A stretch of 64,000 bases of DNA, taken from contig JAHBBC010000005.1 in assembly GCA_019915015.1 (NCBI GenBank), forward strand, positions 186,001 through 250,000, read 5' to 3'. Both the position numbers and the translations under genes were made by a program. Every line of letters begins with the position of its first letter. Positions within the stretch are counted from its first letter, which is position 1. Below, one piece after another: positions 1 to 11,288 of the stretch. Below the pieces are notes generated by a model. The model worked only from the letters and a program-made list of their open reading frames with translations. It was not told where the DNA came from and made no database searches. The DNA is from Auriscalpium vulgare. Taxonomy: Eukaryota > Basidiomycota > Agaricomycetes > Russulales > Auriscalpiaceae.

Positions 1-649
1 TGCCGTTGGGCGCGCTGTTGTGTTTCTTTGACTTGCTGGGGGCGCGCTCACTCGCGCGGGGAGAGGTGAGCGTTTTTCTTTGTGTTGCGGTCTCTGGAGG
101 GTGGGTCCAGTAGAAGCTGGTGACACCCGGCGTCATATTGGGGGCACACACTGGACAACCGCGGTCCTTGGTGGTGCTGCGGCGCGCTTGCCCACTCGCG
201 ATTATCTCAGAATGCATCAGCTCACGGCATCTCAGGTTTTGCTGCAAAGCACCTTTCATGGCCCGCTCGCGTACAACCTCGAGTACCCGCCGATATTCAC
301 ACGGCGGTGTGTCCCTACGTCTGCAGAGGCGGAGGCGGGCGTCGGGACGCGGTACGAGCATTCGTTCTACCGGAATTCATATTCCATGGTAGGCATCATA
401 TCTGCGTACGGCCGCGCACACGTGTTGACCATGCTGCGATAGTTTACGGATCCCACGTCATACCAAGCCCTGTTCTACTTCCTCGTTATCAAGCCCGGGA
501 TCACGCTGCTCCTGTCGCTGTTTGTGATCGTGCTCGTGCCGGTGTCGCTGGTGCTGGTGTTCCCCGCGCCTGCGATGCTGCGCCTGGTGCGGCGGCTGGG
601 GATCTGGCAGGCGAACGTGGCGGTGGAGGGTCTGTATGTGGGGGTGTAG
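1..649 (+). CDS. 3' end of a multi-pass membrane protein, possibly sensor-domain-like (partial)
   Basis: The gene enters from the left edge. I read exons 1-65, about 221 or 236 to 388, and 443-649, joined by GT-AG introns (389-442 is 54 nt and phase 0). The first exon encodes a hydrophobic stretch (PLGALLCFFDLL). The last encodes one long hydrophobic segment (ALFYFLVIKPGITLLLSLFV, continuing VIVLVPVSLVLVF), then a basic stretch and a short tail ending in LYVGV and TAG at 647-649. The central exon carries YEHSFYRNSYSM just before the last intron. This arrangement resembles fungal proteins annotated with a 'putative sensor' membrane domain, but that is a guess from layout rather than a diagnostic motif. 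The start of the central exon is uncertain, because two AG acceptors (ending 220 and 235) both give phase 0. The 5' end is outside the window. Confidence 0.55.
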
Positions 650-887
650 TGGGCAAGCGAATACCGGTGGGGGTTAGGGTCGAGTTAGCGACGTACACCG
701 TTAGCGCCAGGGGTGGAAATGGAATAAAGGCGAGGCGAGCGCAGCCTCGTGTCCCTCGCTCTTGCGCTGTGACCAAGTTGTCTGCAGTGCCAGCTCGCCC
801 GCCGTCGAGTCGAGTCGCCCCGAGTCCGAGTCAGTGCCAGCCAGCGCGCGCTTCCGCAGTACAGGATTCCTAGTATCCCACACCCTT

Positions 888-893
888 TATATA
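888..893 (+). promoter_or_regulatory. TATA-like box of the BCS1-like gene
   Basis: TATATA lies 73 bases before the ATG at 966. It is followed by a C/T-rich stretch (CCCCCTTCCCACCC), typical of fungal core promoters and transcription start regions. It is supported by position and sequence only. Confidence 0.4.
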
Positions 894-965
894 CCGTCCC
901 CCTTCCCACCCACGTCCACGTCCTCCCACCGTCCTCCCACCACCTCGCACCCACGTCGGCCCGCC

Positions 966-3563
966 ATGGACGCACTCAAGAGTCTCGTCCAGCCCTTCCT
1001 CGGTAACGTCGCCGGCAACTCCGCCGTCGACGCCATGAAGCTCGTCGTCCTCGGCGGCACCGTCGAGACCGCCCGACGCGTGTCCAGCTCCGCGTGGTAC
1101 GTGTCGTCCTAGCTCGCAAGCGGCTTGGCGCTCATTTGCACGCTCTTCGTCTCGCAGGTCGTCCTTCGTGAACTGTGAGTGTCCCCGTCCGCGTCCCAAC
1201 GCCGCTCGCCACAACTGAACACCCCCCTTCCCTGAAGCTTTCTTTCTCACAGCGCTCTTTTCGGAAGAGGACTATCCGTACGAGTGGCTCATGCTCTGGC
1301 TGTCCCGCCGTCCCGAGTGGCAGCGCTCGCGCGAGTTCGAGACGACGACCAACTCGACGAGCGCCGGCAACTTCGGGTACCGCGAATCGGACAACTCGTT
1401 CGTCGACGAGCTCCTCCCGGAGGCGGACGAGGACAACGTGTCGGGCAAGACGCGGATGCGCGTGGTGTTCCAGCCGACGTCGGAGACGACGCACACAATC
1501 TTCTACCGCGGCCACTGGCTGCGCGTGCGACGCGGCCGCAAGAGCAACGGCTACGAGATGCTGTCCATCAGGTACGCAGGCCCAGCCACGCTCAGCCACG
1601 CCGATGACTCATTATGCCCCGGCAGTGTCGTCGCCCGCAACAACTCCGTTCTCAAGCAGCTCGTCCTCCAGGCCAAGAAGGAGTACGAGGCGGAGGCTGT
1701 CCACCGCATACAGATCTATTTCGCAGACTCGTATGGCAGCTGGCGCTACACCGACTCCCGCCACAAGCGGCCCATGTCCTCCATCGTCCTCAACCCCGGC
1801 GTCAAGGAGATGCTCGTGTCTGATACGAAGGACTTCCTCAAGTCCGAAAAGGTACGGGGCTCTCCTAGGCTTTAGACGCGCCTGTCTGCTGACGCGGCCT
1901 GCGCTGATGTAGTGGTATGCGGATCGCGGCATCCCCTTCCGACGGGGCTATCTCCTCTACGGTGTCCCCGGCTCGGGCAAGTCCTCGCTCATCCACGCCA
2001 TCGCGGGCGAGCTCATGCTCGACATCTACGTCGTCTCGCTTTCGTCCTCCTGGATCAACGACAGCACGCTGACGACGCTCATGGGCCGCGTGCCCTCGCG
2101 CTGCATCGTGCTATTGGAGGATCTCGACGCCGCATTCACACGCTCTGTTTCGCGAGCGAAGGACAGCAAAGATAAGAAGAAGACCGACAACAAGTCGGAC
2201 GGCGAGGAAGAGACATCCACCCCGACCCACGGCCGGAGTCGCAGAGCTCAGAAGTCCAAGGAGCAGCTGTCGGACGTGAACACTCTGACCCTCAGTGGAC
2301 TGCTGAACGCACTCGATGGTGTCGCTGCCGCCGAGGGCCGCATTCTCTTTGCGTGAGCCGTGCGCATTTCCGACCGTGGATAGCGGAACTGATACCATGA
2401 CACAGCACCACAAATCACCTGGAACAGCTCGACCCCGCGCTTTGCCGTCCCGGGCGAATGGACGTGTGGATTGAGTTCAAGAATGCCTCCAAGTGGCAAG
2501 CAGAGGCGCTCTTCCGGAACTTCTTCCCGTCAGCCGAGGCAGAGATGCCCCTCGACGATACCGACCTCGAGCCGCTCGAAATCCCCAGCCCGCCGTCGCC
2601 GGCCTCCAGCCAACTGAGCTCGCTGTCCTCTGACGCCTTCTTCGGTCTGTCCTCGGCGTCGACGCCCTCCCTCTCGGGGCTCTCCTCACCTCCGACCGCG
2701 TCACGACCTTCGAGCCGGCGCAGCGAAAGCATAAGCTCGCGCTCCGGTGCCGGCGCGAAAAACGAAGCGTACTTACCGCCCGCGGTCGAGGAGCACGTAG
2801 CGGCGTGCGCACACTCGGCGCCCCCGCTGAGCGCGGCGCGCCTCGCGCTGCTGGCTAAAGAGTTCGCGGACTCGATCCCGGACGAGGAGTTCAGTGTTGC
2901 CGCGCTCCAAGGCTGTGAGTGTCCCGTTTTTTCTTGTGCCTCTTGATACGTTCGTCAGCTACTGTCGTCCGTGCGGCTTGTTACATCTCCGGTTTCCAAG
3001 GGTGGTGGTGCGTCAGCCGTCTACGTCGGGATACTGACAGCGCCGCTTGCCTTACAGACTTGCTGAAAAACAAGTCGAGACCAGAGACAGCGGCGTCGGG
3101 CGCGGCTGGCTGGGTGATCAGCGAGCGTGAGCTTCGCGCGAAATTGAAGAAGGAGCGCGAGGTGAAGGACAAAGAGGCGGAGAAAGAGGTGAGCAGCAGG
3201 TTTAATGACCTCTCTCGTTGGCTGACATAATCCTTTCAGGAGAAGGAAGCAGAGGAGAAGGCAAAGAAGGAGGCAGAGGCAGCCGCAGCCGCCGAGGCGG
3301 CAAAGCCCGCTGAGCCCGTAGTAGAGACTGTCAACGATGAGAACACGCCTCCCAAGGCGGAGACTGACAGCTCGGCCGCTGCGACAGCTTCGAAGACTAC
3401 GGCGACGACGACGACGACTACTCCGGAGGTGAAGGACGAGAAGGAGGACAAGGACGAAAGCGAGGCTAGCGAATCAGAGGACGAGAGCCGCACGAGCTCG
3501 CCGGACCCTGAGCCTACCCCGTCCGACCCTTCCGAAGCGTCCGACCTCGGCACCTGGAGTTGA
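966..3563 (+). CDS. BCS1: BCS1-type mitochondrial AAA ATPase
   Basis: I read eight exons: 966-1096, 1158-1174, 1253-1571, 1626-1851, 1913-2352, 2406-2914, 3058-3188 and 3240-3563. All junctions are in phase and give 698 aa. The N-terminal third has the BCS1_N pattern ([19 protein letters not shown]). The AAA module has Walker [10 protein letters not shown] near residue 248, Walker [13 protein letters not shown] near 295, sensor [13 protein letters not shown] and the arginine-finger region CRPGRMD. BCS1 proteins translocate the folded Rieske Fe-S protein across the inner mitochondrial membrane for complex III assembly. Fungi also have expanded BCS1-like paralogues, so this may not be the bona fide BCS1. 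A charged insert ([15 protein letters not shown]) sits between Walker B and the sensor region. The C-terminus is an unusual Ser-rich, then Glu/Lys/Ala-rich tail with coiled-coil character. The 17-nt second exon (1158-1174) is very small. Confidence 0.88.
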
Positions 3564-3794
3564 CTGCCCTCTAGCAGCAGCGTCGACGCCCCGTCTGCCA
3601 CGACTAGGCGCGCGGCTGGCGGCGCGCCGACGCCGAACCCCATCCACGTCACGGCAGTGCTTTGGGAACGGCATCCGCACATTCCGCTCGCCGCCGTGCT
3701 GCGCGCCTACACCGCCTTCTTCCACCTCTACGCCGTCCTTGTACAGCTCGCGCGCGTCGCACTGCTGCGTTTGCCGGGGATGCAGGCACGATAA
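3564..3794 (+). other. In-frame open extension after the BCS1-like TGA stop
   Basis: Directly after the TGA at 3561-3563 the same frame stays open for 76 codons to TAA at 3792-3794. It reads as a Ser/Ala/Pro linker followed by a hydrophobic helix (AVLRAYTAFFHLYAVLVQLA). Codon third positions remain G/C-rich. It could be a former C-terminus cut off by a point mutation, a stop-codon readthrough product (context TGA C), or chance. I saw no intron of plausible length that would remove the TGA. Confidence 0.35.
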
Positions 3795-4557
3795 TTAACA
3801 CAACCCAATCATAGAGTCGCGCCGGACGCGCGTGCTTGCTCCCTGCATCTACTCATTTTATATCTAAAACCCATTTTGAAAGATACATTCCATGTCGATA
3901 TACCTCTGCACGTTCACGTCCCTTACGAAATCACCATCGTCTCCCACGTCATCTACGCCTGCGCCCGGACGCACTACATCGTTCCCCCTTGCTGTATATC
4001 TCCCCCTTGCTATCTGTGCTCTGCTACATCTCTTTTACCGACTCCCCGTATATGCTTTAGGGCCGCGTGTTATATAGTTGGAATGAATGTACTTTTTGCA
4101 ACTTTGGTTGCTCGATATCACACCTGTGCGAACGGGGGAATAGCCAACATCGTGTAACTCACGGAATTTGGCAACAGCTTCTCAGACACGTTGCTTCCCT
4201 CACGAGGTACCGATTCTATTTTGACTGCCAACGTCTGTGACAATGCGGTGATGGTACAAAATGCGGCGAGTCCCGGAAATTAGAAATAAGAGGGCAAATG
4301 CAGGGCGACGTGTAGACGGGACGAGTGCAGATCTCCCGCGGTATATATGACATGTGAGGAAAATAGGTACGACGACTGTGCATGCAGCGGACAAAGACAT
4401 TAGAAAGGAAAGACAAACACCGAAGAAGATGAGACTCCAACCAACCAAATAGAATCGAAATCAGGACAAGACGGATGACGAAATGGAGGTGGTCAAAAGA
4501 GCACATAGGCAACAACGGAGAAGCGTAGGCTAGCCGCAAGTAAGCGCGGAAAGAAAG
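3795..4557. other. Convergent intergenic region
   Basis: This is the shared 3' flank of the BCS1-like gene (+) and the phosphatase gene (-). The base composition is more A/T- and pyrimidine-rich than in the neighbours. I see no supported gene, RNA gene or repeat here; the short open frames lack coding-like codon use. Confidence 0.6.
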
Positions 4558-7088
4558 TCACATACTGAACGCCGTCTCCAGCCCCGCCTTGCTCACGCGC
4601 CGCATGGGTTGCAACGTATTTTCGTCGACGGGCGCGCGCCGCGCGTGCCGGTAGCGCCCCGACGCATCGCGCACCTCTGTCTCCTGCCCGACGTCGCCCA
4701 TTACAAGCGCCTCGACGTGGGGGGTGAAGCCCGGCGGGAGGCTCTCGCGCATGTGGCCTGGGCGGCGCGGGATGCCGCCCACCGCCGACGAGTAGTTTCC
4801 CTGCCGCGCGGCCATCGCGCCGTCCTCGCCGTCCGCGAGCCCGCCCTCCGTCTCGTTGCCCGCGCTCGCCGGCTGCTTGACGACGCCAATCGACTTCCCG
4901 CCGAGCTCCTGCTCCTCAAAGTTCATGAGCTCCGAGACAAAGCCGATGTTCGGCGAGATGCCCTTGCGCCGCTCGAGCACAAATGAGTACGCGCGAGAGA
5001 GCGTCCAGTGGTTTGCGTGGATCAGGTACGCCATGACGGCGGTCACGGAGCGCGACTTGCCGGCCTTGCAGTGCACATAGGTCGGCGCGGAGTGCAGGCT
5101 CGCGTCATCTATAGGGGTGCGCAGTGAGAATGTGATGGATAGAGTGAAGGTGAAGGGTAAATACCGAGGATATCACACGCTTCTCGAACACCACGGACAA
5201 TGTTCTCCTCTTCGACGGTGTCCCGCATGGGGATCTTGTTGTATCGCTCGAATCGCTCACGCAGCCGCAATCCGTGGTCGTCGTCACATTCGATGGCGAT
5301 GTTGAGGATGCGCTTGACGCCTAGAGATTCTAGCTCGGCAACTTGCTCCTCCGTGACAATTTCCGGTCCGAGGTATAAAAAATTCGGGAGGATAGTAGAT
5401 ATGCTGAAGTTAGCGAATGACTCTTCTGTCGTTGGTGGCTGGTCGAGCTCCGGGCGTGCAGTGCGAGGGGTTGGCGGCAGGGGCGTGCGTGGTGAAGTCG
5501 GCGGGAAGTAACTGGGCGAGGGAGGAGGAAGGAAGGTGTCGCCGGGAGCCATATTTGCGGGAGATAAGCTCAAAAGCCTGGCGGATCCTGGGGGATCGAG
5601 GTTCGAGTAGACGAGATTCAGATGTGACGGCGAGCTGGCGCGGGGAGATGATGGCCAAATTCCAGTCATCGGCGGCGCGGCGAGGGTGGCGGACCGCAAG
5701 GGCACGGTTCGCACTTGAAGCTTGGGCAGTCCGCCTGAGATGGAGAGGCGCTCAGCAGAGTTTGTGTTAAGGCGAGTGAGGGAGGAGAGACTGGGGCGGC
5801 GAGGGGAGGGCTGAGGGGCGAATGACTCGGACGGCGGCGGCGAGGGCGTCGCGTCGTCGATGTTCCAAGGCGCTGTGGCATGCGGCATCGTGGCCTGCGG
5901 AGAAGAGCCCGCGCTGAATTCGACCTGGGGAAGAGGTTTCGAGCGCGAAGCAGACACAGTGTCGAGTTGGAAGAGCCCTGCGCCCTTCTTGCCCTTCGGC
6001 GGTAGAGAGAGCATAGGCGCGGGGGGGACGATCGGAGAGAACTCTTCTTCCTCTGCCTTTTCGAGGCTTTCAGATGGCTCGGGGAAGATGAACTTTTTGA
6101 GATCTGAGTGAGCACGGGCGGCTGTGAGCCCGCCTTCGAGATAGTCGACACAGCCATGGTCGAGCAGTGGCGCGATGACGGGAAGTAAAGCCCACGCCGT
6201 CGTCGATGCGTTGCTTCTGTCGTTCTCGTTCATCTCCTCGTCATACACGACAATATCACCGTTCCAATTTCCGCCTGGTCGTATCAGCTTGTCCCATTCG
6301 CCCTTGCAATCTTCCGTGGTGATGAACTGACGGAGACTGTCTAAACTCTGGAACCCGCCCCCTGGCTTCCGCGACCGCTTGAGAATGAGTGATGGTATTG
6401 CCATGTTGATGCTCCGTTTGATGTGCGAGGCGAGATAGGGTCCCGCTGGACGCGTATCAATGAGCAAAGGGCGCGTTGATGCTCGTAGTTGGGCCGCCAG
6501 CGATGAGGGGTCGATGGGGCGCGACAAGCTACGTGGAGGGTGAAACGCAGGCTGCTCAAACACGCCGTTCCCGACATACTGCGCGCTTAAAGGGGGAGAA
6601 CGGGGGTCTGAGATGGGGGTATAATAGACACTGCTGGGGGAGGCTACACTGGAACCAGGACTGGTTGACCGCTGTTGGCTTAAATCGGACCAGGTGGATG
6701 AGGAAGAGAGCGGGCGTGAAGGGGAATGTGGCGGAGTTGGTGAGTGGTGGATGGGGCGAAGGCGCAAGTTCTTCTGTACACTTCGGCGGAGCTGCTCGAG
6801 GACAGCGAGGTCCTTGGAAAGGTCATCGGAGGAGGGCTCACCGTCGGCATCAAGGTAGGAAGAGAACGCCGAGACAGGTGTGCCGTAGACGGGGGAGGTG
6901 GAGGCGGGCGGGGAGAAGTGGTGAATGAGGAGATCGTTGTCGTCGACGGGTGTCTCTAGCTCGATGACGGTGTTAGTTGGGATCGGCCGCTTACTGGAGG
7001 TGGCGAGCGAGAGGGTGGGCGGGCGCGTGCGCTTGCTCTGCGCGGCGGCGAGCGAGCGTGCGGGGCCGACGACGGCAGCACCGTTCAT
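4558..7088 (-). CDS. Dual-specificity (MAP kinase-type) phosphatase with rhodanese-like domain
   Basis: Two exons, 7088-5165 and 5108-4558, are joined by a 56-nt intron in phase 1 and give 824 aa. A Ser/Pro-rich N-terminus is followed by a rhodanese-like segment (LLIDTRPAGPYLASHIKRSI, roughly residues 200-330). A second long Ser/Pro-rich linker leads to the DSP domain starting near FLYLGPEIVTEEQ. The catalytic loop HCKAGKSRS (His654, Cys655) lies just after the intron and matches HCxxGxxRS of cysteine phosphatases. The general-acid region (MRDTVEEE) is also present. Rhodanese plus DSPc is the architecture of MAP kinase phosphatases such as fungal Msg5-like enzymes, so MAPK dephosphorylation is the likely role. 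The ATG at 7088 is the first in the long open frame. The gene is divergent from the DEF1-like gene. Confidence 0.88.
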
Positions 7089-7605
7089 GGCGTCTGTCAG
7101 GTGCGGGAGCTGGATCCGTTGAGTTGACGGGGTGCGGGAATGTCACCGCCGTGCAGGCGCGGTCCCTGCGTCCTGAACGAGCGGGAGTTAGCTCTGGCGC
7201 AGGAGAGATTGAACGCACTGCTCGCACCGAATGGTGGTGAGGGAGGCAGAGATGGGCTGGAGATGGGGGACGGAGAGTGGTGATGAGAGCAGGGTCGACG
7301 GAGGTGGGATTAGGTAATGGGTGATCATGAAATATCAGGGAGTATACTTATACGGAAAACGCGATCATTCGCCCTGTCGTGCTCTGCGATATGGCACTGA
7401 CGGCAGCCTGCGCACAAGCCCGCATAGTCATTGTTCCCGGCGGTGTCTGTACGTTCCGCTGTGCGGCGGACAGCGCTAACTCGCACTGCAGACACAGCCT
7501 CGGGCGGCGCCGGCGAAAAACACGCGGGTTTCAAAGTCCGACCGAACCTTCGAGTACGACGCGGCCTACAACGACGAGCACATCCCTTTCGCTCTTCCCG
7601 TCCCC

Positions 7606-10600
7606 ATGTACAAATCCTCAGAATTTCGCAGACAGCCTCCGCGCCAGGACGCGGTGCCCGACAAGCTACCCTCTCAAGTCCGCCAGCTGCAGGAGCTCTT
7701 TCCGTCCTGGTCGAATGACGGTCCGTCCCTTTCTTCTCTGGCACTGAGACATCTTCTGAACCCCTCCAGACCTCCAATCCGCCTTGAACGAAGCCGCTGG
7801 CGATGTAGAGCTCGCTGCGACTCGTATCAGTGAAGGTGAGCCCCCACCTGGCGTACCTGATGCCTTTTTCACGCTCTGTGGAAGGTCATGCGGAGCAATG
7901 GGGCGCAGTGACGCGCAAGAAGGATAAAAAGTCCAGCATTCCTCAAAGCCATCTCAAGGACTCGGTGCCCCGAGGCGATTCTCGAGGTGGACGAGGCGGG
8001 CGAGGCGGGCGCGGCGGCCCTGGGCGCGGTGGGGCGGCGGGTGGCCGCGGTTTCTCGGCACGCGGCGGTCATCGCGACCACCAACGTGGCCCTGGACACG
8101 GCGGCCCCGCCGAAACCAACGGGGAGCCTCCTGCGCCCACGTCTCTCACGGATGCTTGGGGCGACGCACCGTCGGCCGCGCCGACGAGCGAGGACAGTGC
8201 TGAACAGCCTAACGGCGCGTGGTCGTTGGCGGCAGACGCGCAGACGGTGACACCCTCTACGCCCTCTGCCCCGTCTACAAATGCGTGGGGCAACCACAAC
8301 ACTGGCCCCACACGCGCTCCAGAGGTAACTGCCAACGGCTCGGCCGCGCCGTCGCCTGTCGCCAAGCCGCAATCCATCCCGTCGCGCCCGGCTATGAAGA
8401 CCCCAGCAACTTCGAAGTTGTCCTGGGCGCAGATTGCGCGCGCACCGGAGAAGCCTGCGCCTTCGCCGTCGCCTGCTCCGCCTCCGCCGTCTGCCGCTAT
8501 CCCCGTGGCCGCGCCCCCACCCCCTGCCCCTGTGCCTGCACCCGAACTCACTCGCGAGCCGACACCTCCACCCGCCCCTGAAACCGAACCCGTGCACGAG
8601 CAAACCGGTTGGGAAGAGCCCACCACAGTACAGCCGCCGACTTGGGACGACGAGCCGCAGTCGAAGCCGTCTATCACTGCGACAGAGCCGTGGTCGACTG
8701 TGATTGAGGAGCCAAAAGAGCCAGCACCTGTGCTGGCCTCCGCGGAGCCTCCCAAATCTACAGCAGAGCCAGTAACAGTGTCACTGCAGGCGCCGCAGCC
8801 GAAGAAGGAGACAGAGCCTTTGCCCGAGGCAATTCCGAAGCAAGTCGCGTCTGTCATACAGGCGCGGCCACTTTCTGCAGCGCACCGGCACAGTGCGCGC
8901 TTCAAGACTGACCAGGCTGTCATTCTACCCAACAATTTTGGCTCTGGCCTGGAGAAGGTGGGGATGCAATTCGGGAGCCTCAGCCTCGGAGGAGACGACG
9001 TCGTGGAACCGCAGCCGTGAGTTTTCAAACTATGGCGTCTGTATGAGTTGCACATGACGATTTCTTCAGCGAGCCTATCTCTGTACCTGAACCGGTGCAA
9101 CCGCTAGCAGAATCTCCAGTTGCACATGAGCCGCAACAGCCTGCTCAGACAGGCCCCGTTCAAACGATTCCTGACCCGGCACCGGCACCTTCTACTTCTC
9201 CTTCGGTCCCCGGCGGATACTTCCAGCAAGCACTTCCGCAACAGACTCAGCCTCAGCAGCCTCATGCTCAACATTCGCTGCCATCGTCGCTGTCCCAACC
9301 GACTCTTCAGTCACAATCATCTGTTCCCCCGTCCGCACCCGCTGTTTCTTCCCCCATCGCATCTTACCCACATCAGCAACAGCAGCAGGTGTCGCCGCCT
9401 TCTGTAGGCAGCCATAACCAGCAACCTCAGCACCAGCTCGCGCACAGCCAGGCTCAGCTTCAATCCCAGCAACACCAATATTCTCAGCATGGAATCCCGA
9501 CGCACCTCGACCCGGCCCAGAGTCAGACGCAGCACTCACCTCACCTTACCCAGACATCCGCTCAGCAGAGTGTGGGGGGACATTCAAACTACTTCCGCCA
9601 GCAAGAACCCCAGGCTCCGTACTTCCACACGGCAACCCCACCTGCGAGTCAAGCGCAAGAAAGTCAGTACGGCGTGTTTGGTCAGCTTGGCCAGCAGCAA
9701 GTGCAACATCAGGCTCAGGCATCGCACCTTGGCACTTTCGCGGGCGCCGACTACGGTTACAGTGATAACCAAAGGGTGAGTCCTGCCTTGAGTCGTGTTT
9801 GGGCATCCTGGAAATATGTCTTCGTTTGATCTGCCAGGGCTTTTATGACTCATACGGCCAACAGAGTGGCTTCGGTTCTCGCGGAGGCCTCGCGCACGAC
9901 GACGTCAAGGGCCTCCCGGGATTGCAGCAACAGGGCCCTACTTCTAGTGGTTTACCCCCGAGTAATGCCCAAGCCGCCCCGCAACACCCGCCATCGGCGC
10001 AGAATAGCGCGCAGCCTCAGCCTGCGGGCGGACAGGGTCCTCAGCAGTACCCGCCGCCGCCCTCGCAGTACTACCCTTATCCGCAGAACCAGTACTATGG
10101 CAACCCTTACAACTACGGCTACGGTGTTCCAGGGCCGTACCCTCTGCGTTACCCGGCTGTCTTCCAGCCAGGTCCTCCTGGCCCAGGATCCGCTCCGTCC
10201 CCGGCAGCCAAGCAGGGCCCAAGCGCCGTCAACTCGCAGTCGAATCCCTACGGCCAGGGCCTGTACGGTGGTCCGCAGGTTCAGCAGGCGTACGAGGAGC
10301 TTGGGTACCACCCGCCGCACCAACACACCCACAGCCAGCAGGCCGCCAGCGGCTCGCTTCCGTCTAGCGACTACGGCAAGCCGCTTTACGGCCAGGGCTT
10401 CCTGAACAGTGCCCCCTCTGCCGGCGCGCCGATCGGCCAGCGCGCCGGCGGTGCTTCCCCGGAGAACTCGTTCAAGCCGTACGCCCCAGGTGTGAAGGAT
10501 GTCGGCGGCGTGGGTGTTGGGCAGGGCGGCGTGGGCCAGCCGCAGGGCCGCGGCAGCGTGCAACAGCCTCAGCACGGACAGGGTGGGTTCTACGGGTCTG

Positions 10601-10785
10601 GGCGCTTTGCGTCTGGCACGGGCGCCGGTGGTCCGCAGGTGCAGCAGTCGCAGCAGCATCAGGCTCAGGCGCAGGGTCCGCAGGGACACCTCTCGTACTC
10701 GCAGGGCACGGGCGACGCCGGGTACTACTCGTATCCGACAGGCCAGCAGCAGCAACAGCAGCAGCGGCCGTACCAGTGGCAGTAG
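7606..10785 (+). CDS. DEF1: DEF1-like RNA polymerase II degradation factor (CUE domain, Gln-rich tail)
   Basis: Exons are 7606-7720, 7770-7835, 7885-9016, 9070-9775 and 9838-10785, all in phase, giving 988 aa from this ATG. A CUE domain near the N-terminus is split by two introns (QVRQLQELFPSWSND,then DLQSALNEAAGDVELAATRI). Next come a basic KKDKK segment, an RGG-type run (RGGRGGRGGRGGPGRGG) and a Pro/Ala/Thr-rich middle. A long Gln/Gly/Tyr-rich prion-like C-terminus ends in YQWQ. Yeast Def1 has the same order (CUE, then Q-rich) and promotes ubiquitination of stalled RNA polymerase II. The start is uncertain: the frame is open upstream to 7480 with strongly coding-like codon use, and a splice acceptor at 7490-7491 could join an exon starting at ATG 7391. 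10786-11288 is 3' flank without a gene. Confidence 0.82.
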
Positions 10786-11288
10786 CTGGTGATCCTCCTT
10801 CGTAGTCTGACGCTCAGTTTCCAACGTCCATCCCTCGCGCGCATCTGTGATTTGTCTGTTGTGTTCGCAGTCCTGTCCTCTCTGATCACCATCCCCTGAC
10901 CTGGTCGCGTTGCGTTCTAATGTCTCATTTCTTCACTGTTTACTCGATCTCCCTCCCTCCTTGCTTCGTGCTTCGTTGTGCTTGTCTCGTATTATACCTC
11001 TCATCTCTGCTGATCATCCTCATCTTGTACGTTTATCGTCAATAATGGGTGGGCCGTCCGCCCGAGTCGAAAACAAGTGCCGCGTCGCGGCTTGATGGCA
11101 TAGTGTATTGTCCATGCAAGAAGCGGGATCAGGGATATGAACATACTGTGCAAGGTGACGGAGACGATCAAGACGCCCTGGAAAAGAAAGACGTGATCTT
11201 GGCGGAGCTGTCAGCTCCCTTTTTGGCTTGTTTCTTTCGATGTAAAGATGGTTGTGGCTGGGCACCGGAGTCAGTAACCGTACTGTCA

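Noticed and set aside
3561..3563. TGA as a selenocysteine codon
   Set aside because: Fungi of this group lack selenoproteins as far as known, and no SECIS-like structure was sought or seen; a lost stop or readthrough is simpler.
7869..10824. Several long minus-strand open frames (7869-8603, 8069-9100, 9952-10824)
   Set aside because: They are antisense to the DEF1-like gene and arise from its biased, repetitive codons; no domain, start context or splice support.
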